Below are positions 49,270-62,169 of a DNA stretch of 64,000 bases, piece after piece. The stretch comes from Rallus limicola (lineage: Eukaryota; Chordata; Aves; Gruiformes; Rallidae). The number at the start of each line of letters is the position of its first letter. The first letter of the stretch is position 1. Under the pieces are notes generated by a model. The model was given only the letters and a program-made list of their open reading frames with translations. It was not told the DNA's origin and searched no databases. The stretch is taken from the NCBI GenBank assembly GCA_022605955.1, contig JAKCOZ010000003.1, positions 47,678,179 to 47,742,178 of the forward strand, read 5' to 3'. A program made the translations under genes and the position numbers.

Positions 49270-52200
49270 CTTTTATGGACAAAGCTTTTTTGGACAAGAC
49301 ACGTGTACATTATTTTCAACACAAGCATCACTAGAAACTGCCTCAGCTACCATCTGAATTGATTAATTGCCCTACACCTCAAGTTTGTTCTTTTATGGGT
49401 TTGGATAGGGAAAGTAATAATATCTTTTATACACATGAACTTATATGGTTTCCATTTTTTTAAAAAAGCCCAGCTGATACAGATCGTAAATATGCATTCC
49501 AATAAGTTTCTTCCCAAGTTTAAAATACTAAGAGACCCCTCTGTTAAAATGAGAATAATAAATGCACTGAGAACATTTGGGAGATAATGTATTGTTGAAT
49601 ATTGTATGTTCTTATTAGTGACTTCACAGCAGTTGCTACCTGTAAATTACTGTACATGCTTTTGACGCTGCTGAAGGCTTTAACTTCCAAGGCTTCATTG
49701 TCACCTTTAATGCAAAGCTTCTCCATTCAATTGAAAGAGCCCTGGAACAGAGTAAGCCTGAGGAAAGCTGCTCCAGGGACCGACATATATTACCGCTCTC
49801 TGCATGTTCAGTTAGGTCCAAGCCAAGCAGGTAGCACTGGATGTCCTTCTCCACTTGCAGCCCTTAGGGCAGATGCACTGTAAACTTTGTCACACTAAAC
49901 CAGTCCTGGAGGGACCCTGTAGCTTCAGCCCTGCTATCAGAAAGTTGTCAACTTCCTGTTATTGGAAAGTTATTGGATTTTCTGGAGACAGCTTTGGTGA
50001 CACACATCAGTGACCCCTACAGCTACACCACTACAGCCCTGCATCTGACAGAGAGAGTAGTGGTACCAGTAGTAGGGCAGCATGTACAAGTGGGAATTAA
50101 ACTTCAAGCAACAAATTTCATGCCAGAGATAATTAAGATTTAGAAGGAGTTATTTTGCTTCTAAGCAAGTAAAAGGCCCCAGTCCATGGCTAGGTACTGC
50201 AGCACAGTTATGTGCAAAGAAACAAATTGGGGGGTTCTCTAGTAAGGGAGTCACTGTGTCACCCCTGTACAGCTCCTCCCGGGAACAGCCTGTCAAGGGA
50301 GTGTAAGCAAATTGGGGTAGTTCTCTTCTTGGCTGTTGGTTTGTCAACTTGCAGCAATGAAGCAGGGATTTTGTTGTTATTCCTTGTTTTGTTATTTCCC
50401 CAAATACGATGCTTTTCTTCAGCTTTCCATGTGCAGGAATGCCTCCTCACTCCTGGCAGACCCATGCCTGGGTCTTGTGCCAGGGACTCTGCAGTGTGTG
50501 AGTGCTCACACGTGTCCCACTGCTCACTCTCACCAGAGGCTGGTTCAACACTGACTTCAAAAGCCCTGCTGGCAGAAACTGACCTTGCCTCACTGGTCAA
50601 GGGAGCATTAGACAAAAAAGGCCAATGTGGTGAGAAGACACAACAAAGCCAATGCGGCAGATAATGCCATCCTGCTGGTGCTCAGGCTGTGCTGGTGTTT
50701 CACCCCCTTGGCACGAGGTAAAGGTGTGCCCTGCCCATGGTGAAGGAGCCCCATATGGCTGCACAAGTTACGGATGCAAACAACGGCTGGACCTGCAGAC
50801 AGCTGGGTAGTGATGCCCAGGATGCCCCTCCACACAGCAGCTTCCTCACACCTCTGTCCCTGCCCTCAGCAGCGACATCTAAAGGTGCGGGCAGTTCTGC
50901 CAAGGGTGCTCTGGGTGTGACGCTGTGCTGTACAGACTTGGTGAGATTGCACTATTCTGACCACATTATTGCAACATTTTCTCCACCCAAGAAGCCAAAG
51001 AGAAAGGTATTTAGGGGTTATTTTTCTTTAAAGTAGATCTAGAAGTGGATAAAGAAGAAAGAATCTGCTTGATGTCCAAAAGGATGCAACTTCACAAAGA
51101 CAACATAAACAAAGAGAGAAAAGCATGCTGTGAAGCATAGAATGCTTGAACACTTCTCTTAATCAGAGGGACCAACATGGCTTCTTGACCACTGACTGTT
51201 CCCAGCATCGCTAAAACTGTAGATGAGATGTCTGTGTTAAGTAAACAGCATCTGCCATCTCCATGGGCTGTTTGAAAGTGCTGACTAGCTGGTGAAGAGA
51301 TTAGCACCGTCTGACTCCTCTACTAATAACTGATTTGTTACCCAGGCTTGGCAGTGTCTCCCTAATTGTCAGTTAGAACTGCTGACATTCCTGAATATCA
51401 CACTTCTGATGTAAATAATATTTATTTGAGGGTACTGTGGTCTCTGTTTTGATCCTGCAAGTTCAGGTGAGTTCACTCACCTGAAAGGACCAAAACAAGT
51501 TTTACCTCAGATGGTACATCCATTTCATGATTAACGTGTCATTATAATTGTCACCCTTACATGGGCATATTTAAATTAGTATTCCTGAAATTTTGGTAAG
51601 TGTCTTGAGTTGGTCTGGGATGAGTACCCTTTAGCATTTTTATCCAAGCACTGAAGACTGATGTTAGAGTAGTTGTGTCTAGGCAGGACTAGAAATAGGC
51701 CCTGACTAGAAATAATTTCAACAGGGGCAAAAATGTAGACAAATCTACATTCTTATCAGAAAAAAAATCAAATGTTGAAAGGACAAGGCTATGTTTTGTC
51801 TATGATTTGTTTATACAGATTATGTACTGACTTTTCTGAAATTCTCATTAGGGTTATTCATGCCACTGTCCTTTAAAATAGTCTGGGGAAAAGGTTCTTC
51901 TGACAACTATAGGCATGTAGTTTTTTTAAGTGCAAAATATGAAGTAACCAAAGCAGTATGTGTTTTTATTCTGCTTTTCCCTATTTTAATTTCTTTATGC
52001 TTTTTTACTACAGCTCTGCTGAACAGATGGCTGCTAGCTCCTGACAACGATACTTCACTAGTCTTGGCAGGATGATGATGGTTCAATCACCCATTAATCC
52101 CATGGCAGATAATGGCTGAAAGCACCACATCAGGTCACTCTTGTTGACCAGATTGTGCAAATCTATACATGGGGCTTTTTTTCACTGATTCCTCTGAAAG

Positions 52201-55200
52201 CTTTTTAATTTGAATGTGCAACATTCATGTGCCAGTCATTTTGAGTCTCATCACAAATCCTCGCCCTGTCCTCCTGTGATCCTCCCATCTGGTGAAAAAG
52301 CCTTCACATTTTTCACCTGCAAAATAAAAATCAATCCCAGAAATGACAGGTTTCAAACAAAAATCGCTCCTGTGAGACAGTCTTGCCAGCGGATGCGATA
52401 TCTGATCTCGATTCTCACTGGGATGCCGAGACAGAGACCGACACTCGCCGGAGGGTGCTGCTCACCCCTGAGCATTGGGCAGAGGAGAACAGGCAGGCAG
52501 TCCTGCTGGCATCATGCAGAGGGGATGGGAGTCACACTGCAGCTTGCTCCCACTGCACCCGGCATGCAGCTCTGAAATGTCCCCATTTTCTACACATCAT
52601 CATTCCTAGCAGTTTCTCCATTTAAAAAAAGTAATTAGTGAGAAATAGGAACAGCTGACCACTGATCAACACTGATATTTCAATTGCTCTTTAAATGAGA
52701 ATAATACAGAATAATTTTCCATGCCTTAATTCCTTTCCGGCCTGCCTACGTTTTACCTTTTTCCTATGATCGTGTGGACACTGGGCAATCTGTCTCTCTA
52801 ATGAATACAGACTGTGGTGGTAGGTGGGGAATTGCTTGTTTGCATCCTTTGTACCTCTTTGTGAAATTCATTACCGGATTATGTTACGCTGAAAGGCTCT
52901 TGGAAGATGGTCAAAACACTTGCAAACCCGCTCTGTCACAGCCTTATGAATATCACATGCAGGTCTGAACTGCAGAGTTGTTATTCAACCCTTACCTGGT
53001 AAAACTCCCCACGCAGCCGGGAAGAGGTTGAGGTCTGCAAGGATAGATATTGAGCCGGGAGCCATCCCCTTCCAACAGCAGCATCTGTGGCTCCTACAGC
53101 TGGTTAAGAAATGCCCAGATTTAGGAATTGCCCCAAAGAGCTGAGTAAACAGGCACTTCAGTGGATGTGCAGGTGAAGAGACGGTGGAAATGGATTCCTG
53201 AGTGTGTTAGGACACTCCTAGCAACACTTCCAGGGAAGCCGAAGGCTGATGTTAGCAGCAGGCAGAGGAGGCTGCAGCAGGCAGCGGTAACCAGACCTCT
53301 TCCCAGCTAAGCAGTTCTCTGGAGTCACTGCCCTCATCGGGCCTGGCTGCTGTCAGCACCTGGGGAAACAACAGGAAAACACAATGAAAAGGCCAAACAA
53401 AACAAAAATCAGAGGTTTAGCTGTGCATAGAAAGCCTGCACAACCTCAGGGTTTGCTGCACAGTGGGGGCAGAGGAGACAAGCCTTCCTCCAGAAGGCAC
53501 TAGCCACAGAGGGCCTTCCCCAGACAGTGCAAAAGAAGTGGCCAAAAGTTTGATGTCTCTCTGCTATGGGACAGAGTGGAAGAAAAAAGAAGTGCCTTCC
53601 AATTTCCCCCTGGGAGACAGGAGAGGATGGAATATTACACTGTTTATCAGCTGTGTGCTACCTGTCTTCAATCCAGAAGTTTTTAATCAGGCCTGCATGT
53701 CCTCATCCTTAGGTCATATTGCAGGTTTTGATGACCCATAATCAAATGAGTAGTGACTCTGTTCTTAAACTCTTCTGGGTGGTCATGGAGGAGTCAGCAA
53801 AGTTCCAACACTGGAAGTACAGCTTTTGTGGAATAGCAAAGCTTGCATGACTGGGACTTCTTCAAAGTTCAAAGCTGTTGTGCCCCAGGTCTGGAAGAAG
53901 CCTCTTCTCTTTCTTTTTTTAAGATATCCCACTAACATATATGTCCCTTCTGAAATACCCAATCCCACAAAAAGCCTGCCTAAATTGAGTCAAGATCAGA
54001 TATTGTCCAAATATTTTTCATGAGCACAACAAGCAGACATCTCCCACAATTCCTGGGATGCAGCCAGCAAAGCTTCCACTGGTGTGCTGCAGCAATGCCA
54101 CAAGCACAAGCCTTTGGCATCGTCCTGACAGGAGCAGCATCACTGCCAGACCTACCATGAGTCAAACACCCCAAAGGGGACACACTGACCAGCTCAGGTC
54201 ACCCCCAGCCGAGCTGGTGGTCTGACATGGGATGTTCAAATGGATGTTTATGGAACAAAAGGCAACCCTCCTCTGCCCCAGTGCTGAAGGTTCCTCCTAT
54301 TTGATGCGTTTGTAAATAAACCTCTATTTCCCAGGAGCAGTTTCCTGTCAGACCCTAATAAACACTCCTCCTGGTGCCCCAGCTTCCTGTGTTTGAAAGA
54401 ACCGAATGCTGTTTGTCATTTCACCGTATCTAAATCCTCTAACCAAAGCAAAGGCTCATTCACAGCCATGTGAAATAAATGTAAACAGTGACAAACACAC
54501 TCACAATAACAACCGCGAGGAGAGACGACCAGAGGGTTTCGGTTACAGGAACAGACCAGACCAGACCAGACCGGTGCCATCGCAGGGGCCAGGACACGTC
54601 CACAGAACCAGTGTTTCAGTGCTGAGAAAAGACTGAAAGGAATGGCATGGAAATATTTTCCTTCCACAGATTCAAAAATGTTCAGACAGCTATCCTAGCA
54701 CCCTTCATAGAGGACAATGTGCATCAAAAAGTTAATAAACCACATCTTAGTAAAAATCATTACAGATTAGTAAACCATAAGGGTTGGGTTTTTTTAATTG
54801 TACCTAAGGTACAATCTTCTTTTTCTGTGACCGTTATTTTCTCCTTCCTACTCCCAGATAGCTTCAGCCCCCTCTATATGATTGGCACTTTCTGCATGAG
54901 AGGATGTGTATTTCAGCACAATACACAGATGGAGCAGCAACTCAGTTTTTCTTCCTAAACATTGCCATACCATTTCTTACAAAGGCTTATCTATAAAGCT
55001 TTTCTGAGATCTCTAAAACCACACCAGTGAACTGTTGCCTCGCCTGCAACTTTTTGATGTCATCACCATACACCCATCGGGTTTAGGTTCTGTTGGTCAA
55101 AAGTTCACATTGTACAGAAGAAGGTACAAGTATCGTGTGGCACATGACATAATTTTGGTATCAAGTTGGACAAATCCGAATACTTCACTTGGGTGAAAGA

Positions 55201-55650
55201 ACATCCTGTGACATGCTTACCCTAGTGATCTGTGAGTATTTTTAAATAATTTGTAGTCCCAAAACAATTTCTTCTTGAAATTCATGTCAGGGTTAGAACA
55301 TGAGTGAAATTCAAATACTTTACAGTGTGTTTACAAGCAATCTGCAATCAGTAAGAAGGGTCAAAGAAATGTGTGTGTATCCATTGCAATCAGCTCACAA
55401 TTAGTATCTGTACACTGGACAGGCACAGATAGCTTTAAATGTAGTTTCCAAAAAAAAATCACCACCTTCAAGGCTAGAATTACTTTCCACCAGTTTTCCA
55501 CTGAATAGTTATGTTGACAAGGATCAAGTAGATTGAAAATGTCATTGCCTCATATAATCAATGAATAAAATAATCATTGCATAAAATATGCTTACATGGA
55601 AAAATCAGTCTGCTTTGCTCTGATTCAATTACTTCCATTATGCATAAATG
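49270..55650. other. Unannotated stretch, no gene seen
   Basis: No exon or transposon was recognised. Two small CpG-richer patches occur near 52,390-52,455 and 54,510-54,600; the latter contains four AGACC units at 54,553-54,572. Confidence 0.55.
54553..54572. repeat. (AGACC)4 short tandem repeat
   Basis: Four perfect AGACC units inside a CpG-richer patch. Confidence 0.9.
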
Positions 55651-55654
55651 TTCA

Positions 55655-55705
55655 GGTCATTGTGAGCTTTGCCACTGACTTCAATGGGGCTCAGGATTTC
55701 CTCCT
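55655..55705. repeat. Ancient amniote dispersed-repeat-like segment
   Basis: TGTGAGCTTTGCCACTGACT followed by TCAATGGGGCTCAGGATTTC closely recalls a phrase (GCCATTGACTTCAATGGG...CAGGATTTCACC) that recurs in turtle, crocodile and bird genomes as part of an old interspersed repeat. The core CCA.TGA..TCA.TGG is nearly palindromic. I cannot name the family with confidence. Confidence 0.45.
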
Positions 55706-56023
55706 AAGAATTGATTAGTGGGAAGGTCATGTTTTGTACAGAAGACTAAATACAGACATTACATGTTGGCTTTATGAACTCTTTCATATTGTTGAATGAC
55801 TGAGATTTTGTACCATATTTCTTTTCAATGCTGTGCAACCATGCTTACCTGTTTGGACCTTTAAAACAAATAGTAAGGTGGGAGTGAAGTTAAGTTAAAT
55901 ATTTAAGCAGTTCATTACAAGCCCAGGGGCATTTATTACTAGGCCCAGGAATTAATAGGGGTAATAATGTGCCTAAAGTGTCATGAAGTGTCATGAAGGT
56001 GGTTATAAATATGTCTCTGTCTC

Positions 56024-56048
56024 TTTTTTTTTTTTTTTTTTTTTTTTT
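56024..56048. repeat. (T)25 homopolymer
   Basis: Twenty-five uninterrupted T on the plus strand, just after the AGTGTCATGA duplication. Read on the minus strand it could be a poly(A) tail, but no AATAAA or retrocopy body precedes it. Confidence 0.95.
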
Positions 56049-59000
56049 GAGATAGAGAATGTGTGGAAACTTAGATCTGCACAAGTTATCAGATTTCTTT
56101 TTCCATGCAATACAGATCATTTTACTTTCCACCTTGTGCAGCTCCTACTTCTCAGAAGAGACAAGAGTGTGTATTACACTAACAGAAACAGTTTTCTCCC
56201 TTCTACAAACATTTAAGGTGTAAGTAAAACTCTCTTATGTGTGAAGTATTAGAAATATCTCTAGAAGCCCCCAGTTCCTTTCCTTGTCTTCTGCTGCTCT
56301 TTCTGTCCAAATGTGTTGACCCACATGAGGTGGTCTTTCCTTAGAAGCAGCACCCTTCTAAGTTTCATCTCACTGTGAAGTGAGAAAAACTTCAACAGGC
56401 ATCTTGAAGTACAAACTTCTTGAGGATAAATACTGTTCCAGAAAACATGATTCTTACTGAATGCTTGTAAAGGATTTGTAGCACCTATGTGATAAGCAGC
56501 AGGGAAAGGACAAGGAAACTTCCATTTTTATGCTTTGGTTTTCCAGAAGTAAGTTTGCAGCTAGTTTTTTTATGGTGAAAGCTTCCATGGATTCAGTTCC
56601 AGAAATGTCCTGGCTCAAGAACTGTTCTTACAGGGATTGCTGCTGTGGTATTAGTGTACTATAAGTGATGTTATGCTCAAGTAACCGATGAACAATAAAA
56701 GAGAGGGAAACTGTGCCAGAAGGGATTCTAAACAGAAATAACCATTGGAGCCACTTGTTGCTGCTTAAAATAAAAACAACCACCAAAAAAACCCCTCATA
56801 CTCATCGTCACTCTTCTCCAAGCAGACAAGCAGAATACAGTTTTAAGAACTGCAAACATTACGTTAGCTTGTGATGGCACTACAATTTTGAAGACAGGTT
56901 GGCAGGTCTAGAAAAGAGTGATGTGAGATTTACCGGGCAGGAAAACAGGCAGTGAGTGGAGACCTTTTATCAACAGCAAGCATGTAGAATCTCACCCAGA
57001 ATATCACTCTGGCTAAAAATCATTTCTGGAGCATTCACATCTGCAGAGAGATTGTCATGCAGGCAAAGGCCACAGCTTTCTCCCAGTCGTGCTCATGCTA
57101 TGTGCTGCAGCATGTCACATGTCACAGTAAAGGCGATGCTGTTTCCTGACCTGTAGATGCTTTTCTCCTTGCACTTCTGTGCTGAGTGCTCCTGGGGAAC
57201 CCAGGATGGAATCCAAAAGCAAGAACATTTTCTAGCAGCCCTTTATGATTCACAGTGCAACAAAACTTTCCAATTAGCAATTGTTAGAGCAAGAAAGAAG
57301 CCAGCAATTGAAAAGGTTTCATTACATGCAAATACCATTCTATGCAATATAAGAATAAGTGAATATGAAAAATACGAAGTATTTGAGGGCAAATACAGAA
57401 CTGATCTCTGTCAGGGTTTAATTTTTGACAGGAAATCCTGAGTTGCTACTGGCCTTCCTACAAGGGCTGATGTTGATAGCATCTTTTTTATACCTGCTTC
57501 TAAAGGTATGGTTTCTCTGTAACGTCCCTTGCAGATAGGAAGCTGTAATTCAACCCAGATGCAGACACCTCTTTTTCAAGTCTGCCTAATTCATTTCCAT
57601 GCAAGCAGGAGCTCCGCATGCAGAGATGCTCCCAGCTCCAGGTCCCCCCATCACCCTGAGCCCCATGGTGCAATTAACGTGTCTGAAGCTGCCATAGCTT
57701 GCAAAGGTGTAATCTTGCCATGAACTCCCTGCATCAAGAGATCTCTTAGCTGTGCCAGAACAGCTGCAAGGTGCAGGAGAAACTTGAGCAGATAAGATTG
57801 CTATCAAGAAGATATTTCTAGTTTAGCAGCCTCACCACAGACTCATGGCTTTCTCTCTTGAGCAGGAGAGCGATGCCATTTTTCTCATGTTCTTGCAGCT
57901 ACTGATGTGGTATGTTTCTGAGAGTTTATTTTGATTTGAGCATTGCCCTGAATCATTCTGTCTGCATTAGCAAATGCAGACAGCCTTCTTTCTGTCCCTT
58001 TTTCCAGAAAATACTTTTGTTCAAGTGCATTTTGCTGGAAAAGTTGGATCTAATATAGTGTATTCATTGCATACGCATACTTCTCCCCAGCCTGTATGCG
58101 AGTTCAAGCACTCTTATGTTTCAATTATTTCCCGCAGATTTTCAGATAACCTCATTTTTCATCTGTATTTCATTTGAAAGTCCTTCTGACTTATACTTCA
58201 TACTCCCACCCCCACCCCAGGATCTTCTCCACATAGTTACAGCATTCTCCCTTTTCTATGTTATTCTTTACAGCTTAACTCCAGCAAAGTTATCACTGTT
58301 CCCCTTCTCTGTTGTGAGCAGCTTCTGACCATGGGGCACTACACTGCTTCCAGGTTACAAATCCAGCCCAGAACTGAAGACTCAGTTTCTTGGACCCCTG
58401 TTGAGCAATGTTATTGCCATCATTCTAGAACACTCTTTCTAGAATAGTGACAGAGTGGGCAGCCCGTTCAGTCAAGAAAATTCCAGTTTAGAAGTCCTCG
58501 ATTAATTTGCCATTAAAGTGCATGTTTTCTCAGGTTCACCTGCCTTTAGCTGTGATCTGACAAAGTTGGCACTTAAAAAATCTGCAATTGCCACGTGGAC
58601 CAACATCTGTTTCTCAGTCACTTGCAATAACAGCAACTCTTAACATTAGGCTGAAAATAGATGAAAGCCAGCATTGGCTGGAAAGTAACCCTACCCCAGC
58701 CCACAAAGGCCATGCACTAGATGCTTGCTCTCTGTGCTCCTTTTGCTGTGTTAACAGTCCTCTCCTCATCAGGAGCCAGGGGAGGAGTGCCACTCTGCAC
58801 TGCAGCAAGCCCCGCTGGGCATAACCTGCACCCCACGCCTCATGGGAAGAGCTTTTCTGTATGCTGGGGCCAGGTCTGAGGAATAATTTCACTTCTGCAA
58901 AGTGGAGTTCTTCATTCAGAATTTATAGGAAAGAAGAAATACATAGCAGGCCAGGTCATTAAAAAAAAAAAGGAGGGGGAGGAGGCTGTGCTAGGGGTAA

Positions 59001-59718
59001 GGTTTAAGTGCTGTTCTGTTTGCAATACAAGACACAGAGATGTTCCAAGGCGTAAAATAGACTTCTAAGTGCCCAGTATTTCTCACTCAAAAGCTTCAGG
59101 GCTTCTGTCTCCAAGGTAAAGATGGCCAGGCTCCTTAGTTCCTGGGAGCCCAGGGACCCTGTGGCTAGCAAGACACTTCTGGAGGAGTACATCCTGAAGG
59201 CACAGTGAGGGCTACATCTGGCTAGTGCATGGCACTGTCTTTATGAGAGAACAGACCTGTTGGCTCACCGCTTCACTGGGATACCCCAGGTGTGGTGAAC
59301 ACTGAGGTGAGAGAAAAATGCCAAAACTTTTGTTAATTCTAGCTGGAGAAATGTTCTATCACTTCCCCATGCTTGTGGAAAAAAAAAAAATGAAGTCATA
59401 CATAGAAAAAACTGCAAAAGCAGGGCAGAATGCAATTCAGCAGTATCCTTGTTAGCACACTCAGCACTGTAGCCTGGGAACATTTCTCTGGGGAGGGAAG
59501 CAGCTTTCATCCTCTGAGCTACTGGCCTATAAAACACTCATTACCATCGTTGTATGGAAGTTTGTATCCAAGGCTAAAGTTCAGCCAATAATGTCTAGCA
59601 AAATTGCAGCACTCTTTAAACATCAAGAATGCCAACTCCAACACTTTTCACTTAGAGGTTTTTGTGTTGTAACATAGCAGTCCTTGCTACCAGACAACTC
59701 TGAACACAGGCCCAATTT

Positions 59719-59748
59719 GTACACATGCATATGTATGTATACATGTGT
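59719..59748. repeat. 30-bp alternating purine-pyrimidine tract with inverted repeat
   Basis: Bases alternate purine and pyrimidine without exception for 30 bp. ACACATG near the left end pairs with CATGTGT at the right end, giving an imperfect hairpin. It is a candidate Z-DNA or cruciform site; no function is claimed. Confidence 0.75.
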
Positions 59749-61579
59749 TTAGTTACACATGCTCCTCCTAGGCATGTAGGCTGGGAACTGGCCACATAAT
59801 GACTTCTTGGCAGTAGGCAGTGTAAGCAAGTTCTGGGCATGCAAGGTTGCTCAGACTATGAAGGCCTGTGCTCTAATGCATTTTCTACAGCCTCTGAAAT
59901 CTTTACCACAATCTCTTTCTTGTGCTACCCTATGCTCCTAGAAGCTTTAATTAGCAGAGGATGTTGCTGGGTGAAGGGATGCAACAGCAGCTCTCCTCAC
60001 TGAGATGTCAGCCAAGATGCCCTTTTCCCCAGCGCGCATCTGGTGAGCCCATACTTGGAGAAAGCATGCCTCTCCAGCAAAGTGAGACCTCTCTAGGCCC
60101 TCAGCAGACCTGTCTTTATCACAGGAAGGTGTGCTGGTACTTCTCAGCTGGATTCCTCCTCCAGAAGAGAGGCACTAGTGAAAACATCTGATGTCTGAGA
60201 CAGACTGATGTCTGCTTCTGTTAGTCCAGAAGAGCTAGACTAACAGTGACACTGTGCTTTTCTCTCTTCCTCAGAAACAGCCTTCCTGCTTCTCCTGGAT
60301 CCAGCTAGATCCTGCAGCATTTTCTGCTTCATTTCCAACCCCTTTGTGGTGTCCAGGCCTGTCTGACCCTCCAATCTCTTGCCATAGAAGTGCACAATCT
60401 ACCCCCCACAGTCTAAGTCATCAAAGTAGAGAAAGGCAGTGATCATTCTCCCTAAAAGCCAGTCACACATTTTCACCCTACCCTGCATGCCTGTGGGATG
60501 TCAGACTCTATTTATTAAGTTTTTACATGCATGCGGTCAAATTTAATCTCGCTAACACACTCAACTGGAGGCGATGTCGCCCAACCCCTGGCTCAGGGCT
60601 GGGAGCTGGCATTTAGACCATAAGCCAATGAAATCTTTCATGGTACTAAATGACTTGTGTAACCCAGTGATGCAATAAATGACATTTTAATGTACAGAGA
60701 AGCAGAGCCCCTAATACCTCCCCATTCAAGCCAATTGTATGTTGTTGTGCTGCTACATCTCTGGGAGAGCAACTCTCGGGCTATGTCCATGGAAATGAGA
60801 TATGACAAAATAGCACTGCTCCCATGGGTGGGCTTTGGATTACATACCCTTTCTCTTGCAGCCTTCCCTTGAGTTGTACCTATGGTTCAAGATATATAAA
60901 ATTCCCTTCAGTCTGGTGTCTCCTTTTCCCTGGCCCTGAGACAGATGTTAGACAGTGTCACATATCTCAGTGTGTTGCAACATGAGGAAACAGGCCCAAG
61001 GTGTTCAGTAACTAGCAGAAAACTGTATTTATTGGTGCCAACATACCTTTGTTCTCTGGGCCTCCAGGTTTATGCACTCAATGAAGTGATAGTTTTTACA
61101 AATATGATGAGAAAATGTCAACATTTTACCATCCAGGAATGTTATTTGTTGACGGGTGGCAGGGAGGACTTTGACACAGATCCATCTAGTCCAATGTGAC
61201 TATTTCATTTTGGGTAGATCTTAACCCCACTATCCTGGGTGTTGCACAGTTTTGAAACACTTTTAAGTATAAAAATGGCTTCTGCCAACCTGTTTATTAA
61301 TTATCCCTAGTCTCAGATCAAGGAGCACACTGACCTTAGTTCTTCAGGAGTACTACAGTGCAGGGAAAACAGTAGCAAATCCAAACTAGGAACATATTTG
61401 TCACCTTGTCGGCTCTGCGGCAGGAGATGAAGCAGGAAGGAGACTGGAACATCCCAAGGGCTCCGTCCATCTCTCTGCCTATAGCTTGGGAAATCACGCT
61501 CCAGCTGGTTGACCTGGCTCCCGCAGGCTGCTTACACATGCACACACACACACTATCATATAAGACTAACAAAATAAGG

Positions 61580-62166
61580 TGTCGTGGTTTCACCCCAGCT
61601 TGGGCCGAGATCCACGCAGCTGCCTGCTCCTTAAAGTAAAAGAGCAGGAGAAAAGGGAAAGGGGGGGGGGAAACAAGGAAAGGGAAAAAGGAAAGGGCAA
61701 ATAACTCCAAAACCAAGAAACTAAGAGACCTGTGGGTTGGGATAAGGATAGTTTACTAAGATAACAGAAAAATAAAATATAACAATGCTAACAGGACTTT
61801 AGAGCAAAAGAATATGAAACTATTGATACACAATGCAGTTTCTCACCGAACCACACAACTCAGGCCACACCACCTAGAGCTGTCCTGGAACCAGACCGTC
61901 CCCCAAGACCCTCGCGTCCCAGCCGCTCGTGTCCCGGAACCGCCCCCCTTCTTCCTCCCATCAGCCCCCCTTTATCCTGGGCAGGACGTAATTGTCATGG
62001 AATACTCTCTTTGGCCCATCTGGGTCACCTGTCCTGGCTTTGACTGTCTGACTGCAACTAGAAACATCAGGGTGTTATCAGCACTGCTTTCATTTTAACT
62101 CCCAAACACAGCATTCCATCCGGTGCTACAAATGAAGTTAACTCTATCCTGACTGAAACCAGGACA
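61580..62166 (-). mobile_element. Solo LTR of the same ERVL-like family, copy 2
   Basis: A 587-bp unit with the same ends (TGTCGTGGTTTCA ... TGAAACCAGGACA) and the same orientation as the LTR at 13.9 kb. By eye they differ at about 20 substitutions plus small indels in the oligo-G region, roughly 96% identity. Many differences are CpG sites kept in copy 1 but TpG or CpA here. No clean target duplication is visible: the 5 bp on the left are TAAGG and on the right GAAGA. No retroviral coding sequence adjoins it, so it is a solo LTR. The TATA-like box corresponds to 61,970-61,977. Confidence 0.88.
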
Positions 62167-62169
62167 GAA

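Larger units (their letters stand above)
55706..61578. other. Unannotated stretch, no gene seen
   Basis: No exon or transposon was recognised. A 10-bp tandem duplication AGTGTCATGA lies at 55,977-55,996, a T25 run at 56,024-56,048, and a Z-DNA-type tract at 59,719-59,748. A 94-codon frame at 57,157-57,441 has no recognisable domain and is not called. Confidence 0.5.

Noticed and set aside
56024..56048. T25 run as the poly(A) tail of a minus-strand processed pseudogene
   Set aside because: No AATAAA near the tail, no recognisable gene body and no convincing flanking duplication.
57157..57441. 94-codon plus-strand frame with a rather protein-like composition
   Set aside because: No family recognised, no clear splice sites, and the length is within chance expectation for 64 kb.
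61140..61200. GATCCATCTAGTCCAATG as a reverse-oriented CR1 3' end
   Set aside because: Only a short phrase matches; the neighbouring sequence does not follow CR1 in either direction.
13875..62166. The two LTRs as the ends of one giant provirus
   Set aside because: The 47 kb between them contains no retroviral genes, copy 1 has its own target duplication, and the interval holds unrelated CR1 copies and unique sequence.
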